Assembly: GCA_902760345.1 (NCBI GenBank)
Contig: CACWFY010000001.1
Span: forward strand, 62,001 to 126,000
Source of the DNA: an uncultured Bacteroidales bacterium
Lineage (GTDB): Bacteria > Bacteroidota > Bacteroidia > Bacteroidales > Bacteroidaceae
DNA length: 64,000 nt
Direction: 5' to 3'
The stretch's first letter is position 1, and each line of letters opens with the position of its first letter. The translations under genes were made by a program, and so were the position numbers. Below, in pieces: positions 53,801 through 61,387 of this stretch. The notes under the pieces are model-generated. The model was given only the letters and a program-made list of their open reading frames with translations. It ran no database searches and was not told the DNA's origin.

Positions 53801-54871
53801 TTATTTGTCTTGTCCGCTGAACTGTTTGATGCGCTGTTCTTCTGAGAGTTTGCAAATCAACAGCGTGTCGTTGTTCTCGGCAACGATATAGCCGTCAAGG
53901 CCCTGAATAACCACTTTCTTCTCTTGCGTGGTATGAATCATACAGTTGTACGTCTCAAAGACGTTGATGTCCTGTCCGATGCAGGCGTTGCCGTAAAGAT
54001 CCTTCTTGGTCTGTTGGTGCAGCGACCCCCATGTGCCTAGGTCGCTCCATCCGAAGTCTGCCGGACATACGAATATCTCCTCGGCTTTCTCCATGATGGC
54101 ATAGTCGACGCTGATGTTCTCGCATTCAGGGAACAGCTGGTCTATCTTCTCCTGCTCCTGAGCAGTACCATAGATAGGCAGCAGACTCTCAAAGATTTTT
54201 GCCATTGTCGGCTGATAGATGCGGAAAGCATTGACGATGGTCGACACGTTCCAAATGAAAATGCCTGCATTCCAGAAGTAATCGTTTCTCGAAATGTAAT
54301 GCTTAGCCGTTTCCAGGTCGGGTTTCTCGCGGAAGGAGTCTACACGGAATATCTCCTTGTTTCGCAAAGAGTTGGCAGACAAGTTGGCCTCGATATATCC
54401 GTAACCCGTCTCGGGACGGTTGGGTTTCATTCCTAAAGTAACAATGGCGTCGCTATCGCTGGTGAACTTCATGCATTGTGTGATGACGCGGCGGAATTCC
54501 TGAACGTCCAGAACAACATGGTCGCTGGGCGATACGACGATATTCGCCTTGGGGTCTTTTGATTTAATGCGCCACGACACATAGGCAATACATGGTGCCG
54601 TGTTGCGACGACACGGTTCGCACAGTATGTGGTCACGAGGCATGGCGGGCAACTGTTCTGCAACAGTCTCGGCATATGTCTTGTTGGTTACTACCCAGAC
54701 GTTCTCTGGGGCTACTATGGTTGAGAATCGATCAACCGTGAGTTGTAAAAGCGACTTGCCAACGCCTAATACGTCAATAAACTGTTTGGGCTTCTCGGCA
54801 GTACTCATGGGCCAGAAACGGCTGCCTACGCCGCCTGCCATAATGACCAGGTGATTGTTAATTCTTGCCAT
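53801..54871 (-). CDS. manC: Mannose-1-phosphate guanylyltransferase
   Basis: 356 residues. Signature MAGGVGSRFWPMSTAEKPKQ, then FWNAGIFIWNVSTIV and the active-site region VDYAIMEKAEEIFVCPADFG. It makes GDP-mannose from mannose 1-phosphate and GTP. The C-terminal isomerase domain of long ManC proteins is absent, so only the transferase activity is expected. First gene of the manC-gmd unit, with its own promoter. Confidence 0.95.
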   Translation of the reverse strand: MARINNHLVIMAGGVGSRFWPMSTAEKPKQFIDVLGVGKSLLQLTVDRFSTIVAPENVWVVTNKTYAETVAEQLPAMPRDHILCEPCRRNTAPCIAYVSWRIKSKDPKANIVVSPSDHVVLDVQEFRRVITQCMKFTSDSDAIVTLGMKPNRPETGYGYIEANLSANSLRNKEIFRVDSFREKPDLETAKHYISRNDYFWNAGIFIWNVSTIVNAFRIYQPTMAKIFESLLPIYGTAQEQEKIDQLFPECENISVDYAIMEKAEEIFVCPADFGWSDLGTWGSLHQQTKKDLYGNACIGQDINVFETYNCMIHTTQEKKVVIQGLDGYIVAENNDTLLICKLSEEQRIKQFSGQDK

Positions 54872-54900
54872 AATGATTCAATTCACTAATATTTATCCTG

Positions 54901-54908
54901 CAAATATA
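54901..54908 (-). promoter_or_regulatory. Promoter -7 box of manC
   Basis: The reverse strand reads TATATTTG, matching TAnnTTTG, 30 nt before the ATG. Confidence 0.65.
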
Positions 54909-54936
54909 CAACTTTTCTTCCATATAGAAGAAATAA

Positions 54937-55563
54937 TTATGAATGTTTTTTCTTTAAGAGCGATTTTATGAGGAAATAGCCTATCGCAATGACGACTATT
55001 GCTACGATGATCAGTTTGATGTATTCAGCATATTCTTCGATCTTGTCGTTCAGCTGATCCTCAGGTACGATGGCATGAAGATACCAGCCCAAAGCGGCCA
55101 ATATGGCGTGCCAACAGCCTGCACCAATGGTGGTGTAAAGCAGGAACTTCCAGTAGTTCATGCGAGCCAGTCCTGCAGGAATGCTGATTAGGTGGCGTAT
55201 GCCGGGTATCAGGCGCCCCGTCAGCGTGGCCACAATGCCGTGATCGTCGAAGTAGCGCTCGCTCTTTTCTACTTTCTCCTGATTCAACAGGCACATCTTA
55301 CCCCAACGGCTGTTGGCAAACTTGTAGATAACGGGGCGTCCGACGTAGTAGGCCACCACGTAGTTGATGCTGGCGCCGAGGTCTGCTCCGATAGTCGCAA
55401 ACAGGATGACCAACCACACGTCCAGCTGTCCGCTGGCAGCATGATAGGCGGCAGGTGTTACGACGAATTCTGACGGAACGGGTACTACCGTACTTTCCAA
55501 TAGCATCAGAAACAGAATGGTGCCGTAGTTGAGATTGCTGAGTAATGTTGTGATAAAATTCAT
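54937..55563 (-). CDS. DedA family membrane protein
   Basis: 208 residues. ILFLMLLESTVVPVPSEFVV, GADLGASINYVVAYYVGRPV and LTGRLIPGIRHLISIPAGLA are the DedA/VTT-domain signatures, including the conserved Glu, Arg and Gly-rich segments. About five membrane segments; the last is followed by a Lys-rich cytosolic tail. Some DedA proteins help recycle undecaprenyl phosphate, the carrier also used by the exopolysaccharide locus, but this is not shown here. It follows the TPR gene by 3 bp. Confidence 0.93.
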   Translation of the reverse strand: MNFITTLLSNLNYGTILFLMLLESTVVPVPSEFVVTPAAYHAASGQLDVWLVILFATIGADLGASINYVVAYYVGRPVIYKFANSRWGKMCLLNQEKVEKSERYFDDHGIVATLTGRLIPGIRHLISIPAGLARMNYWKFLLYTTIGAGCWHAILAALGWYLHAIVPEDQLNDKIEEYAEYIKLIIVAIVVIAIGYFLIKSLLKKKHS

Positions 55564-55566
55564 TGT

Positions 55567-56892
55567 CTATGATTCTTTAACTCCTTCCATATATTCTACA
55601 TATTTGTTGACGGGCGTACCTTCAGGGAAAAGACTGCCCAGTACCGTTTTCGCTTCTTGTGGATTATACTCTACAGCCAGCCGCAGGTATTTCAGAAACT
55701 CGTCGGTCTTCTTCATGTCGTGACAGACCAGTGCCATATAGGCATAGCCGCTATGGAATTGGTCGTCCAACTTGTTGACAATGGAGAAGAACTTCTTGAA
55801 CATCTTGTAGCTGGCCTCCAGATAGCGGTTGTCGTAGAGTGACACGATGATGCGTAACAGCACCAGCGGCGAGCTGTCCGACAGGATGATGGCTTGCCTG
55901 AAAGCTGCTTCGGCCTCGGCCACCTTACCACCACTCAGCAGCAGATGTCCGCGAAGTACCAACAGCTCGTCCTGGCCTTCTGATTGAGGCTCGATACGGT
56001 TCAGCATCTCTAAGGCTTTGTCGTGCTGTCCCATGTCGCTATAGCAGAAAGCCATCTCCGTATAGATCTGAGGCAGTTGCGGGTCGTCAGCATCTGTCGC
56101 CTCCGTATAGCGCTGAAAGTACTTGACGGCTTCCTCTTCGTTGCCTAACTGCTGCAGGCTGTTAGCCTTGATGAGCAGGGCTTCCGGGTCGCTGGGGTCA
56201 ATGGCAATAGCGTACTCGCTACTGGTGATGGAGTCGCTGTAGTTCTCACGCATATACTGGCTGCTGGCCAGCGCATTCCAGTAGAGCCCAGAGAAGGGGT
56301 TGCGGTCTATGAGTTCGTTGAAGAGCTGCTCAGAGTCCTGGTATTTACCCAGTCCGAAGAGCGTGCGGGCCATCAGCTCCTTGAAGTCGTCGCTATCGTC
56401 GCCCTTCAGCCGTGTCATCCACTCGTAGGCCTTGTCGCTATAGCCGTAGTCGACATAGAGGTTGGCACAGTCCTTGACGAAGTCCTGATACTCGTCGTCG
56501 TCAACCCTTAGTGCATAGTCGCGCAGATAGCGGTCACTTTCGTCAATGCGCTCCTCGGCAATCAGTATCTCTGCCGTCAGGTAGTGATAGTCAGGGTCGT
56601 CCTGCTGTTCAATGTTGGCGGCATACTGGCGTGCGCCCTCAAAATCCTTGAGCTGCAAGGCCTGACGGGCTTTGTAGACATTGGGTAGCGTGGCGTGTGG
56701 ATAGAGTGACAAAGCATATTCTATCGTCTCGTCGGCCTTGTCGTATTCGCCCTGCCAGTTGTAGTAGTCGGCAATGTCTACCAAGTCGTCAGCATCCATG
56801 AACGGGGCATTCCCCTCGTTCATGGATGTCTCGTAGCTTTCCAGAATGTTCTGGAACTCTTCGCTGGTAAAATACTCTTCGTCGAAGTTCAA
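55567..56892 (-). CDS. Tetratricopeptide repeat protein
   Basis: 441 residues, starting at TTG (MNFDEEYFTSEEFQNILESY); no ATG lies upstream in frame, and the next Met is at residue 24. Successive helix pairs of TPR type are seen (ADYYNWQGEYDKADETIEYA, AFCYSDMGQHDKALEML, KVAEAEAAFRQAIIL). No signal peptide, so cytosolic. Partner unknown. It begins 30 bp after glnS, the gap consisting of an A/T-rich period-8 repeat, and precedes dedA by 3 bp, so the three form a likely operon. Confidence 0.85.
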   Translation of the reverse strand: MNFDEEYFTSEEFQNILESYETSMNEGNAPFMDADDLVDIADYYNWQGEYDKADETIEYALSLYPHATLPNVYKARQALQLKDFEGARQYAANIEQQDDPDYHYLTAEILIAEERIDESDRYLRDYALRVDDDEYQDFVKDCANLYVDYGYSDKAYEWMTRLKGDDSDDFKELMARTLFGLGKYQDSEQLFNELIDRNPFSGLYWNALASSQYMRENYSDSITSSEYAIAIDPSDPEALLIKANSLQQLGNEEEAVKYFQRYTEATDADDPQLPQIYTEMAFCYSDMGQHDKALEMLNRIEPQSEGQDELLVLRGHLLLSGGKVAEAEAAFRQAIILSDSSPLVLLRIIVSLYDNRYLEASYKMFKKFFSIVNKLDDQFHSGYAYMALVCHDMKKTDEFLKYLRLAVEYNPQEAKTVLGSLFPEGTPVNKYVEYMEGVKES

Positions 56893-56897
56893 GTGCC

Positions 56898-56929
56898 TTT
56901 ACTTTTTTACTCTTTTACCTTTTTACTTT
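56898..56929. repeat. A/T-rich 8-bp direct repeat at the glnS/TPR junction
   Basis: TTTACTTT, TTTACTCT, TTTACCTT and TTTACTTT follow one another without gaps. The glnS stop codon lies inside. Similar to the tract around 7357-7460. Confidence 0.75.
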
Positions 56930-58580
56930 TTCCAAGAGTCTTTCAGTCCTACCGTCTTGTTGAACACGAGGTGCTCAGGCGTTGAGTCCAGATCCAGCGT
57001 GAAGTATCCTGTGCGCTGGAACTGCAGGAAGTCGCCGGCCTTCTTCTCTTTCAGGAATGGCTCGACGTAGCAGTTTGTCAGCACCTTCAGCGAGTCGGGG
57101 TTCAGCAGGTCGCGGAAGTCGAAGAGACGGTCGTATAGGCGTACCTCGGCCTGTACGGCATCCTGACAGTTCAGCCAGTGCAGTGTCTTACCCTTGATTT
57201 TGCGGTCGGCACCAGGCATTCCGCTACGTGTCTCTGGGTCGTAGGTGGCGTAGACGGTGGTCACGTTGCCCTCGTTGTCCTTGTCGCAGGGGTGCTCCTC
57301 GTCACACTTGATGATGTAGGCGTTCTTCAGGCGCACCTCCTTGCCAGGAGCCAGGCGCTGGAACTTCTTCTCGGCCACTTCCATGAAGTCGTCGCGCTCA
57401 ATCCACAACTCGCGGCTGAAGGTGACGGTATGTGTGCCGTCGGCTTCATTCTCAGGGTTGTTGACGGCCACGAGCTCCTCGGTCTTGCCTTCCGGATAGT
57501 TGGTGATGACCAGCTTCACGGGGTTCAGCACGGCGCTGACACGAGTGGCCTTCTTGTTCAGGTCCTCGCGTACAGAAGCCTCCAGCAGCGCATAGTCGTT
57601 CAGGGCGTCGAACTTGGTGTAGCCAATGGCGTCGATGAAGTTGCGGATGCTCTGCGATGAGAATCCGCGACGACGCATACCACAGACAGTCGGCATGCGG
57701 GGGTCGTCCCATCCGCTGACCAGTTTCTCGTCTACCAGCGCCTTCAGCTTGCGCTTCGACATCACATTATACGTGATGTTCAAGCGGCGTTGGCTTTCTG
57801 CTCCTTGATGTATTCGCGCAGCAGGTCGACGAACTTGTCGTACAGAGGACGGTGGGGCACAAACTCCAGCGTACAGATAGAGTGGGTGACACCTTCGAAG
57901 TAGTCCGACTGGCCGTGAGCGAAATCGTACATGGGGTAGGCGTGCCACTTGGTGCCTGTACGATGGTGGGGAATCTGGATGATGCGATAGATGATGGGGT
58001 CGCGGAAGTGCATGTTGGGGTTCGCCATATCCAACTTGGCGCGCAATACCATGCTACCCTCTACGGCCTCCGGCGTGTTCATCTGCTCAAACAGGCGCAG
58101 GTTCTCCTCGATGGGGCGATCGCGGAACGGGCTGGGACGTCCAGGCTGAGTGGGCGTGCCTTTCTGCTCGGCTATCTGCTCAGAGGTCTGCTCGTCGACG
58201 TAGGCCAGTCCTTTCTTGATGAGCCACACGGCAAAGTCCCACAGTTTCTCGAAGTAGTCTGAGGCATAGTAGATGTTGCCCCACTTGAATCCGAGCCACT
58301 TGATGTCGCTCATGATGTTCTCCACGTATTCTGTGTTCTCCTTCGTCGGGTTCGTATCGTCGAAGCGCAGGTTGCAGATGCCGCCAAACTCCTCAGCGAC
58401 GCCGAAGTCCATGCAGATAGCCTTGGCGTGGCCGATGTGGATATATCCGTTAGGCTCTGGTGGAAAACGCGTCTGCAGTCTTCCGCCGTTCTTGCCAGCC
58501 TCCAAATCCTCCTTTACAAACTGCTCTACAAAGCTCAGGCTTTTCTTCTCCTCGCCTGTCGTCATGTTTTTCTCTTCCAT
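56923..58580 (-). pseudogene. glnS: Glutamine--tRNA ligase, reading frame disrupted
   Basis: Two frames together encode a class I GlnRS. The first runs from the ATG at 58580 with the HIGH-type motif [16 protein letters not shown] through [20 protein letters not shown] and stops (TGA) at 57780. The second continues as [20 protein letters not shown], with the KMSKS-type motif, GWDDPRMPTVCGMRRRG and the anticodon-binding beta-barrels, to 56923. The segment normally linking them (about PRQYEF before RLN) is missing, so the change is a frame-shifting deletion rather than a single-base slip. As glnS is usually essential in this group, an assembly or sequencing error is a serious alternative to true loss. 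Confidence 0.85.
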
Positions 58581-58607
58581 ATTATATATAATGTGTATTT
58601 GTGAGTG

Positions 58608-58615
58608 CAAAGGTA
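58608..58615 (-). promoter_or_regulatory. Promoter -7 box of glnS; decides its start
   Basis: The reverse strand reads TACCTTTG, matching TAnnTTTG. The TTG start at 58610 lies inside the box, so the ATG at 58580 is chosen, with a leader of about 20 nt. Confidence 0.75.
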
Positions 58616-59212
58616 CAAAATAATATGCAAAAGCAAGGCAATTTCAGGAAAAAGTTGTGTTACTTGACGATTGAAGTAGGGGTCGATGAGTGTAAATGTG
58701 CCACATTTTTACTGGATATTTGTAAAGAAAAAGTGCCGAAAATTGTGCTTGGCTTTTCTGGACATCTAGGAAGATGAGGCTCGCGATTACGGTTGATAAG
58801 TCACGAAGTGGGACATAGCGGGTGACGAAGTTACGTATCGGAGGTCACAAAGTACCACTTTTATGACCTCAAAGTTACGTATTCGCGATGTGAAAACGGC
58901 ACTTTCATAGTGCAAAAATCGTGGTTTTATGGGTGTTTTGGGTGATATTGGTGGATAAAACGGACAATGTTTTGGGGCGCCAAAAGGAGCCTATAAATAT
59001 AACGATTTGTATATCAAGCCGTTGCGTATAACGCGTCATATTTCACGAATTTGACCCTCGCTGAGCGTTTGGTGGATTTTACGCGATTCTCAGCGGCTGT
59101 TTTGTTGAGAAAATTCATGGTGGGTGTGGAGTGTGTGTAGAGGGGCAGTTAAGGAGGGTTTGTCCAGAAAGCAACATTTTTTTTTATAAATATGAAAAAA
59201 GTTGCGAAAAAG
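58616..59212. other. Gene-free region of about 600 bp
   Basis: No ORF with protein-like composition is seen on either strand. It holds the 22-24-bp repeats at 58801-58889, an inverted repeat GAGGTCA/TGACCTC (58841-58870), and otherwise unremarkable sequence. It may be a decayed element or a non-coding region; I see nothing decisive. Confidence 0.6.
58801..58889 (+). repeat. Degenerate 22-24-bp direct repeats in the gene-free region
   Basis: Units starting TCACGAAGT (58801), TGACGAAGT (58823), TCACAAAGT (58845) and CTCAAAGT (58868) follow one another at intervals of about 22 to 24 bp. The second and fourth also share AAGTTACGTAT. The second unit resembles the TGACGAAGTGACGTTAT elements of 26614-27023. 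Confidence 0.6.
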
Positions 59213-59244
59213 TTTGGAGGATTGATATAAATCAACTATCTTTG
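59213..59244 (+). promoter_or_regulatory. Strong promoter without a downstream + strand ORF
   Basis: TTTG at 59213-59216 and TATCTTTG at 59237-59244, separated by 20 bp, match the Bacteroidota -33/-7 consensus exactly. The only downstream feature on the same strand is a terminator about 90 nt away. Confidence 0.75.
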
Positions 59245-59249
59245 CAACT

Positions 59250-59337
59250 GTTATCCTGAATACAATCTTTTTACCTTAAAGGCTAATACCAATTAGACTA
59301 AAGTGCTCTTCACTGGGAAGTGAGGGGTATTTTTTTT
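59250..59337 (+). ncRNA. Candidate small RNA of about 90 nt
   Basis: A consensus promoter ends at 59244 and an intrinsic terminator ends at 59337, with no ORF between. The expected transcript starts near 59250. AATACC near 59285 can pair with GGTATT at the base of the terminator hairpin, giving a larger folded 3' part. I do not recognise a known RNA family. The 3' end faces the convergent broken gene at 59348-60050. Confidence 0.6.
59306..59337 (+). terminator. Intrinsic terminator of the candidate small RNA
   Basis: CTCTTCACT (59306-59314) pairs with AGTGAGGGG (59319-59327) with two G-U pairs and a GGGA loop, followed after TA by a run of eight T. Confidence 0.8.
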
Positions 59338-59347
59338 GTTATATCTC

Positions 59348-60050
59348 TCAGTTGTTTGGAGTCAGATACATATCGCGCAGGGCTGGATACCCCTTTGCCG
59401 CCATGAGTGCATCCCAGTTTGCAGGCAGTTCAATGCGGACCATAGAGAAGCCACCGCCAGGCATGGTCTGTACTTTGTTGCGCGAGCCATCGCCTGTAAT
59501 GAGGAATGCCGTCTGGCCTTTTTGCATCGTGCGAATGGTGGTCATCGTTTGTGCACTGGTATCGTACCATACAGGCGTTGCGGTTTTCTGACCACCCTCG
59601 GCTTTTACGATATGACTTAGATACTGGTTGAAGCTATGCTCTCCACCATCCTTGCGACTGCCGAAACTGCTCAGTACTCTGGCGCGTAATGCCAGGTGCA
59701 GGATATGGCCCAGCAATAGGCAGTTCGTCGTACATAATCACTTTGGCTGTGGGATAGTGCTCATGGATAAGGCGCTTCAGTTCAGGATGTGTGATGTTGT
59801 ACATAAAGTCCTCGCCCACGATGGCAATGGTCTTTCCATCGAGGGTCGACAATCGTGGCCCCATCTTTATCGGCTCAACTGTCGAGAAGCCTACGGGACT
59901 CACCACATTAAACTTGGCAACACCTGATGCGTCTGGGTCGCACGAGCCGTCACACAGGAAACGGTCACTCGGTCTTGTCTGTGCCTGTGCGGTGGTGCTG
60001 CAAACAGCCATCATGGTGGCGCAGAGTGTAAAGGATAGAATCTTTTTCAT
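59348..60050 (-). pseudogene. Broken secreted protein gene, possibly UGSC-type
   Basis: The first frame starts at the ATG at 60050 with a signal peptide (ILSFTLCATMMAVCSTTAQA) and encodes PRLSTLDGKTIAIVGEDFMY and DELPIAGPYPAPGITRQSTE before stopping at 59634. A second frame carries the C-terminal part (KDGGEHSFNQYL, GDGSRNKVQTMPGGGF) to 59348. The N-terminal half resembles UGSC-type (seleno)proteins, but the Cys-containing active-site region expected after it is absent. A frame-shifting internal deletion is the simplest reading. The family assignment is tentative. Confidence 0.6.
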
Positions 60051-60170
60051 TGTAGTTTGGTTTTTGTTTGTTCGTCAATAAATCATCTTCTTCGTATTGT
60101 TTGCTTCTAAATATATGATCCTCAAAAAGTGGAAAAGTAAAAACGCACAGCAGTTTTTTTCAAGAAGCAA

Positions 60171-60214
60171 CACAAAGAAACCCTCAGCGAATCCCTGAAT
60201 TGGGTGCTGAGGGT
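60171..60214 (-). terminator. Intrinsic terminator of mltG
   Basis: ACCCTCAGC and GCTGAGGGT are perfect 9-bp arms with a 17-nt loop; on the reverse strand TTTCTTT follows. It lies 48 bp beyond the mltG stop. Confidence 0.75.
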
Positions 60215-60261
60215 AGAGGTCTTTACGCTAATTTAAGGGCGTTAGTTACATAAGTTGCTAA

Positions 60262-61287
60262 TTATTTGATTCCCTGTTCGTTCAACGCCTTCGAGTATTT
60301 CGAGGCATTCTGCAGGTGCTCCTGATAGGTGCGGGCGAAGTTGTGGGTGCCTGAAAAGTCTTCTTTGGCACACATGTAGAGGTAGTCGTGCTGCACGTGG
60401 TTCAGTACGGCGTCAATGCCGCGGATGCTGGCAATCTTGATGGGGCCAGGGGGCAGTCCCTCGTTGCGATAGGTATTGTAGGGACTGTCGACGGAGAGCA
60501 GTTTGTTGTAGATGCGCTTCAGCTCAAACTGTTTGAGTGCAAACTTGATGGTGGGGTCGGCCTGCAGGGGCATGTCGGCCTTCAGGCGGTTGAGGTACAT
60601 GCCTGCTATCATGGGCTTCTCAGTGGTATTTGCCGTCTCCTCGTCAATGATGCTGGCCAGCGTGCATACCTCGTTGGGTGTCAGTCCCATATTGTTGGCT
60701 TTGGCCTGGCGGTCGCCCTGCCAGAAGCGGTCGTGCTCATTGCTCATGCGTGTCAGCAGGGCATCAATGCTGACATTCCAATAGACGTCGTAGGTGTTGG
60801 GCACAAACATTGCCGCAATGGTGCAGGTGTCGTAGCCCAGCTGTCGGCAGACGGAGTCGCTGGTGAGTGCCTGGGCAATGGTGGCCGAGTCGAGCATCAG
60901 GCGATGGGACAACACAGCGGCCAGACGGTCCATCGTGCGCACCTCAGGAATGGTGAGGCTGAGGCTTTTCTGCTGGCCGTTCTTCAGGTGGCGGAAGATG
61001 ACGAAGGCACCTTCGCGGGGCTCAATGGCATAACGGCCTGTGCGAATATGGTCGGCGTAGCTGCTGTGGCGTATCAGCGTGCTCAGTCCTGTGAGTCCTG
61101 CCGTATGGCTGAAAGCGCTGATTTTCGTCAGCACAGAGTCTTGCGTATCGTCGCCGTCGATATACAGAAACTCTGTGGTGTCGCTCTTCGAAACAGGTGT
61201 TAACAGGTAGAAGACAGGCAGTAACAGTATGATCAGAATGCCGCAAGCGGCAAGGTATAAGTTGATGCGTGCATTGATTTTTTTCAT
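60262..61287 (-). CDS. mltG: Endolytic transglycosylase MltG
   Basis: 341 residues. N-terminal membrane anchor (LYLAACGILIILLLPVFYLL), a LysM-like periplasmic region, and the YceG core: MFVPNTYDVYWNVS, CTLASIIDEETANTTEKPMI with the catalytic Glu, GMYLNRLKADMPLQADPTIK and YNTYRNEGLPPGPIKIASIR. It cuts nascent peptidoglycan strands near the membrane and is thought to set glycan chain ends. Divergent from malQ; the two promoters share a 60-bp region with a period-7 repeat. Confidence 0.95.
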   Translation of the reverse strand: MKKINARINLYLAACGILIILLLPVFYLLTPVSKSDTTEFLYIDGDDTQDSVLTKISAFSHTAGLTGLSTLIRHSSYADHIRTGRYAIEPREGAFVIFRHLKNGQQKSLSLTIPEVRTMDRLAAVLSHRLMLDSATIAQALTSDSVCRQLGYDTCTIAAMFVPNTYDVYWNVSIDALLTRMSNEHDRFWQGDRQAKANNMGLTPNEVCTLASIIDEETANTTEKPMIAGMYLNRLKADMPLQADPTIKFALKQFELKRIYNKLLSVDSPYNTYRNEGLPPGPIKIASIRGIDAVLNHVQHDYLYMCAKEDFSGTHNFARTYQEHLQNASKYSKALNEQGIK

Positions 61288-61308
61288 CGTATTGTCAGTT
61301 TACGGCGC

Positions 61309-61316
61309 CAAAGTTA
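61309..61316 (-). promoter_or_regulatory. Promoter -7 box of mltG
   Basis: The reverse strand reads TAACTTTG, matching TAnnTTTG, 22 nt before the ATG. Confidence 0.65.
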
Positions 61317-61320
61317 CAAA

Positions 61321-61355
61321 ATAATTCATAATTCATAACGCATAATTCGCAATTA
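61321..61355. repeat. Period-7 repeat between divergent promoters
   Basis: ATAATTC, ATAATTC, ATAACGC, ATAATTC, then a diverged GCAATTA. The tract fills the space between the mltG and malQ -7 boxes, covering where both -33 elements would lie. Confidence 0.8.
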
Positions 61356-61360
61356 TTTTG

Positions 61361-61368
61361 TATTTTTG
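61361..61368 (+). promoter_or_regulatory. Promoter -7 box of malQ; decides its start
   Basis: TATTTTTG matches TAnnTTTG. A TTG start at 61358 overlaps the box, so the ATG at 61388 is chosen. Confidence 0.7.
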
Positions 61369-61387
61369 CAAAAACAAACTGAAAAAC

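Noticed and set aside
58616-59212. Small protein genes in the gene-free region
   Set aside because: Short frames there lack a promoter at the right distance, signal peptide or protein-like composition.
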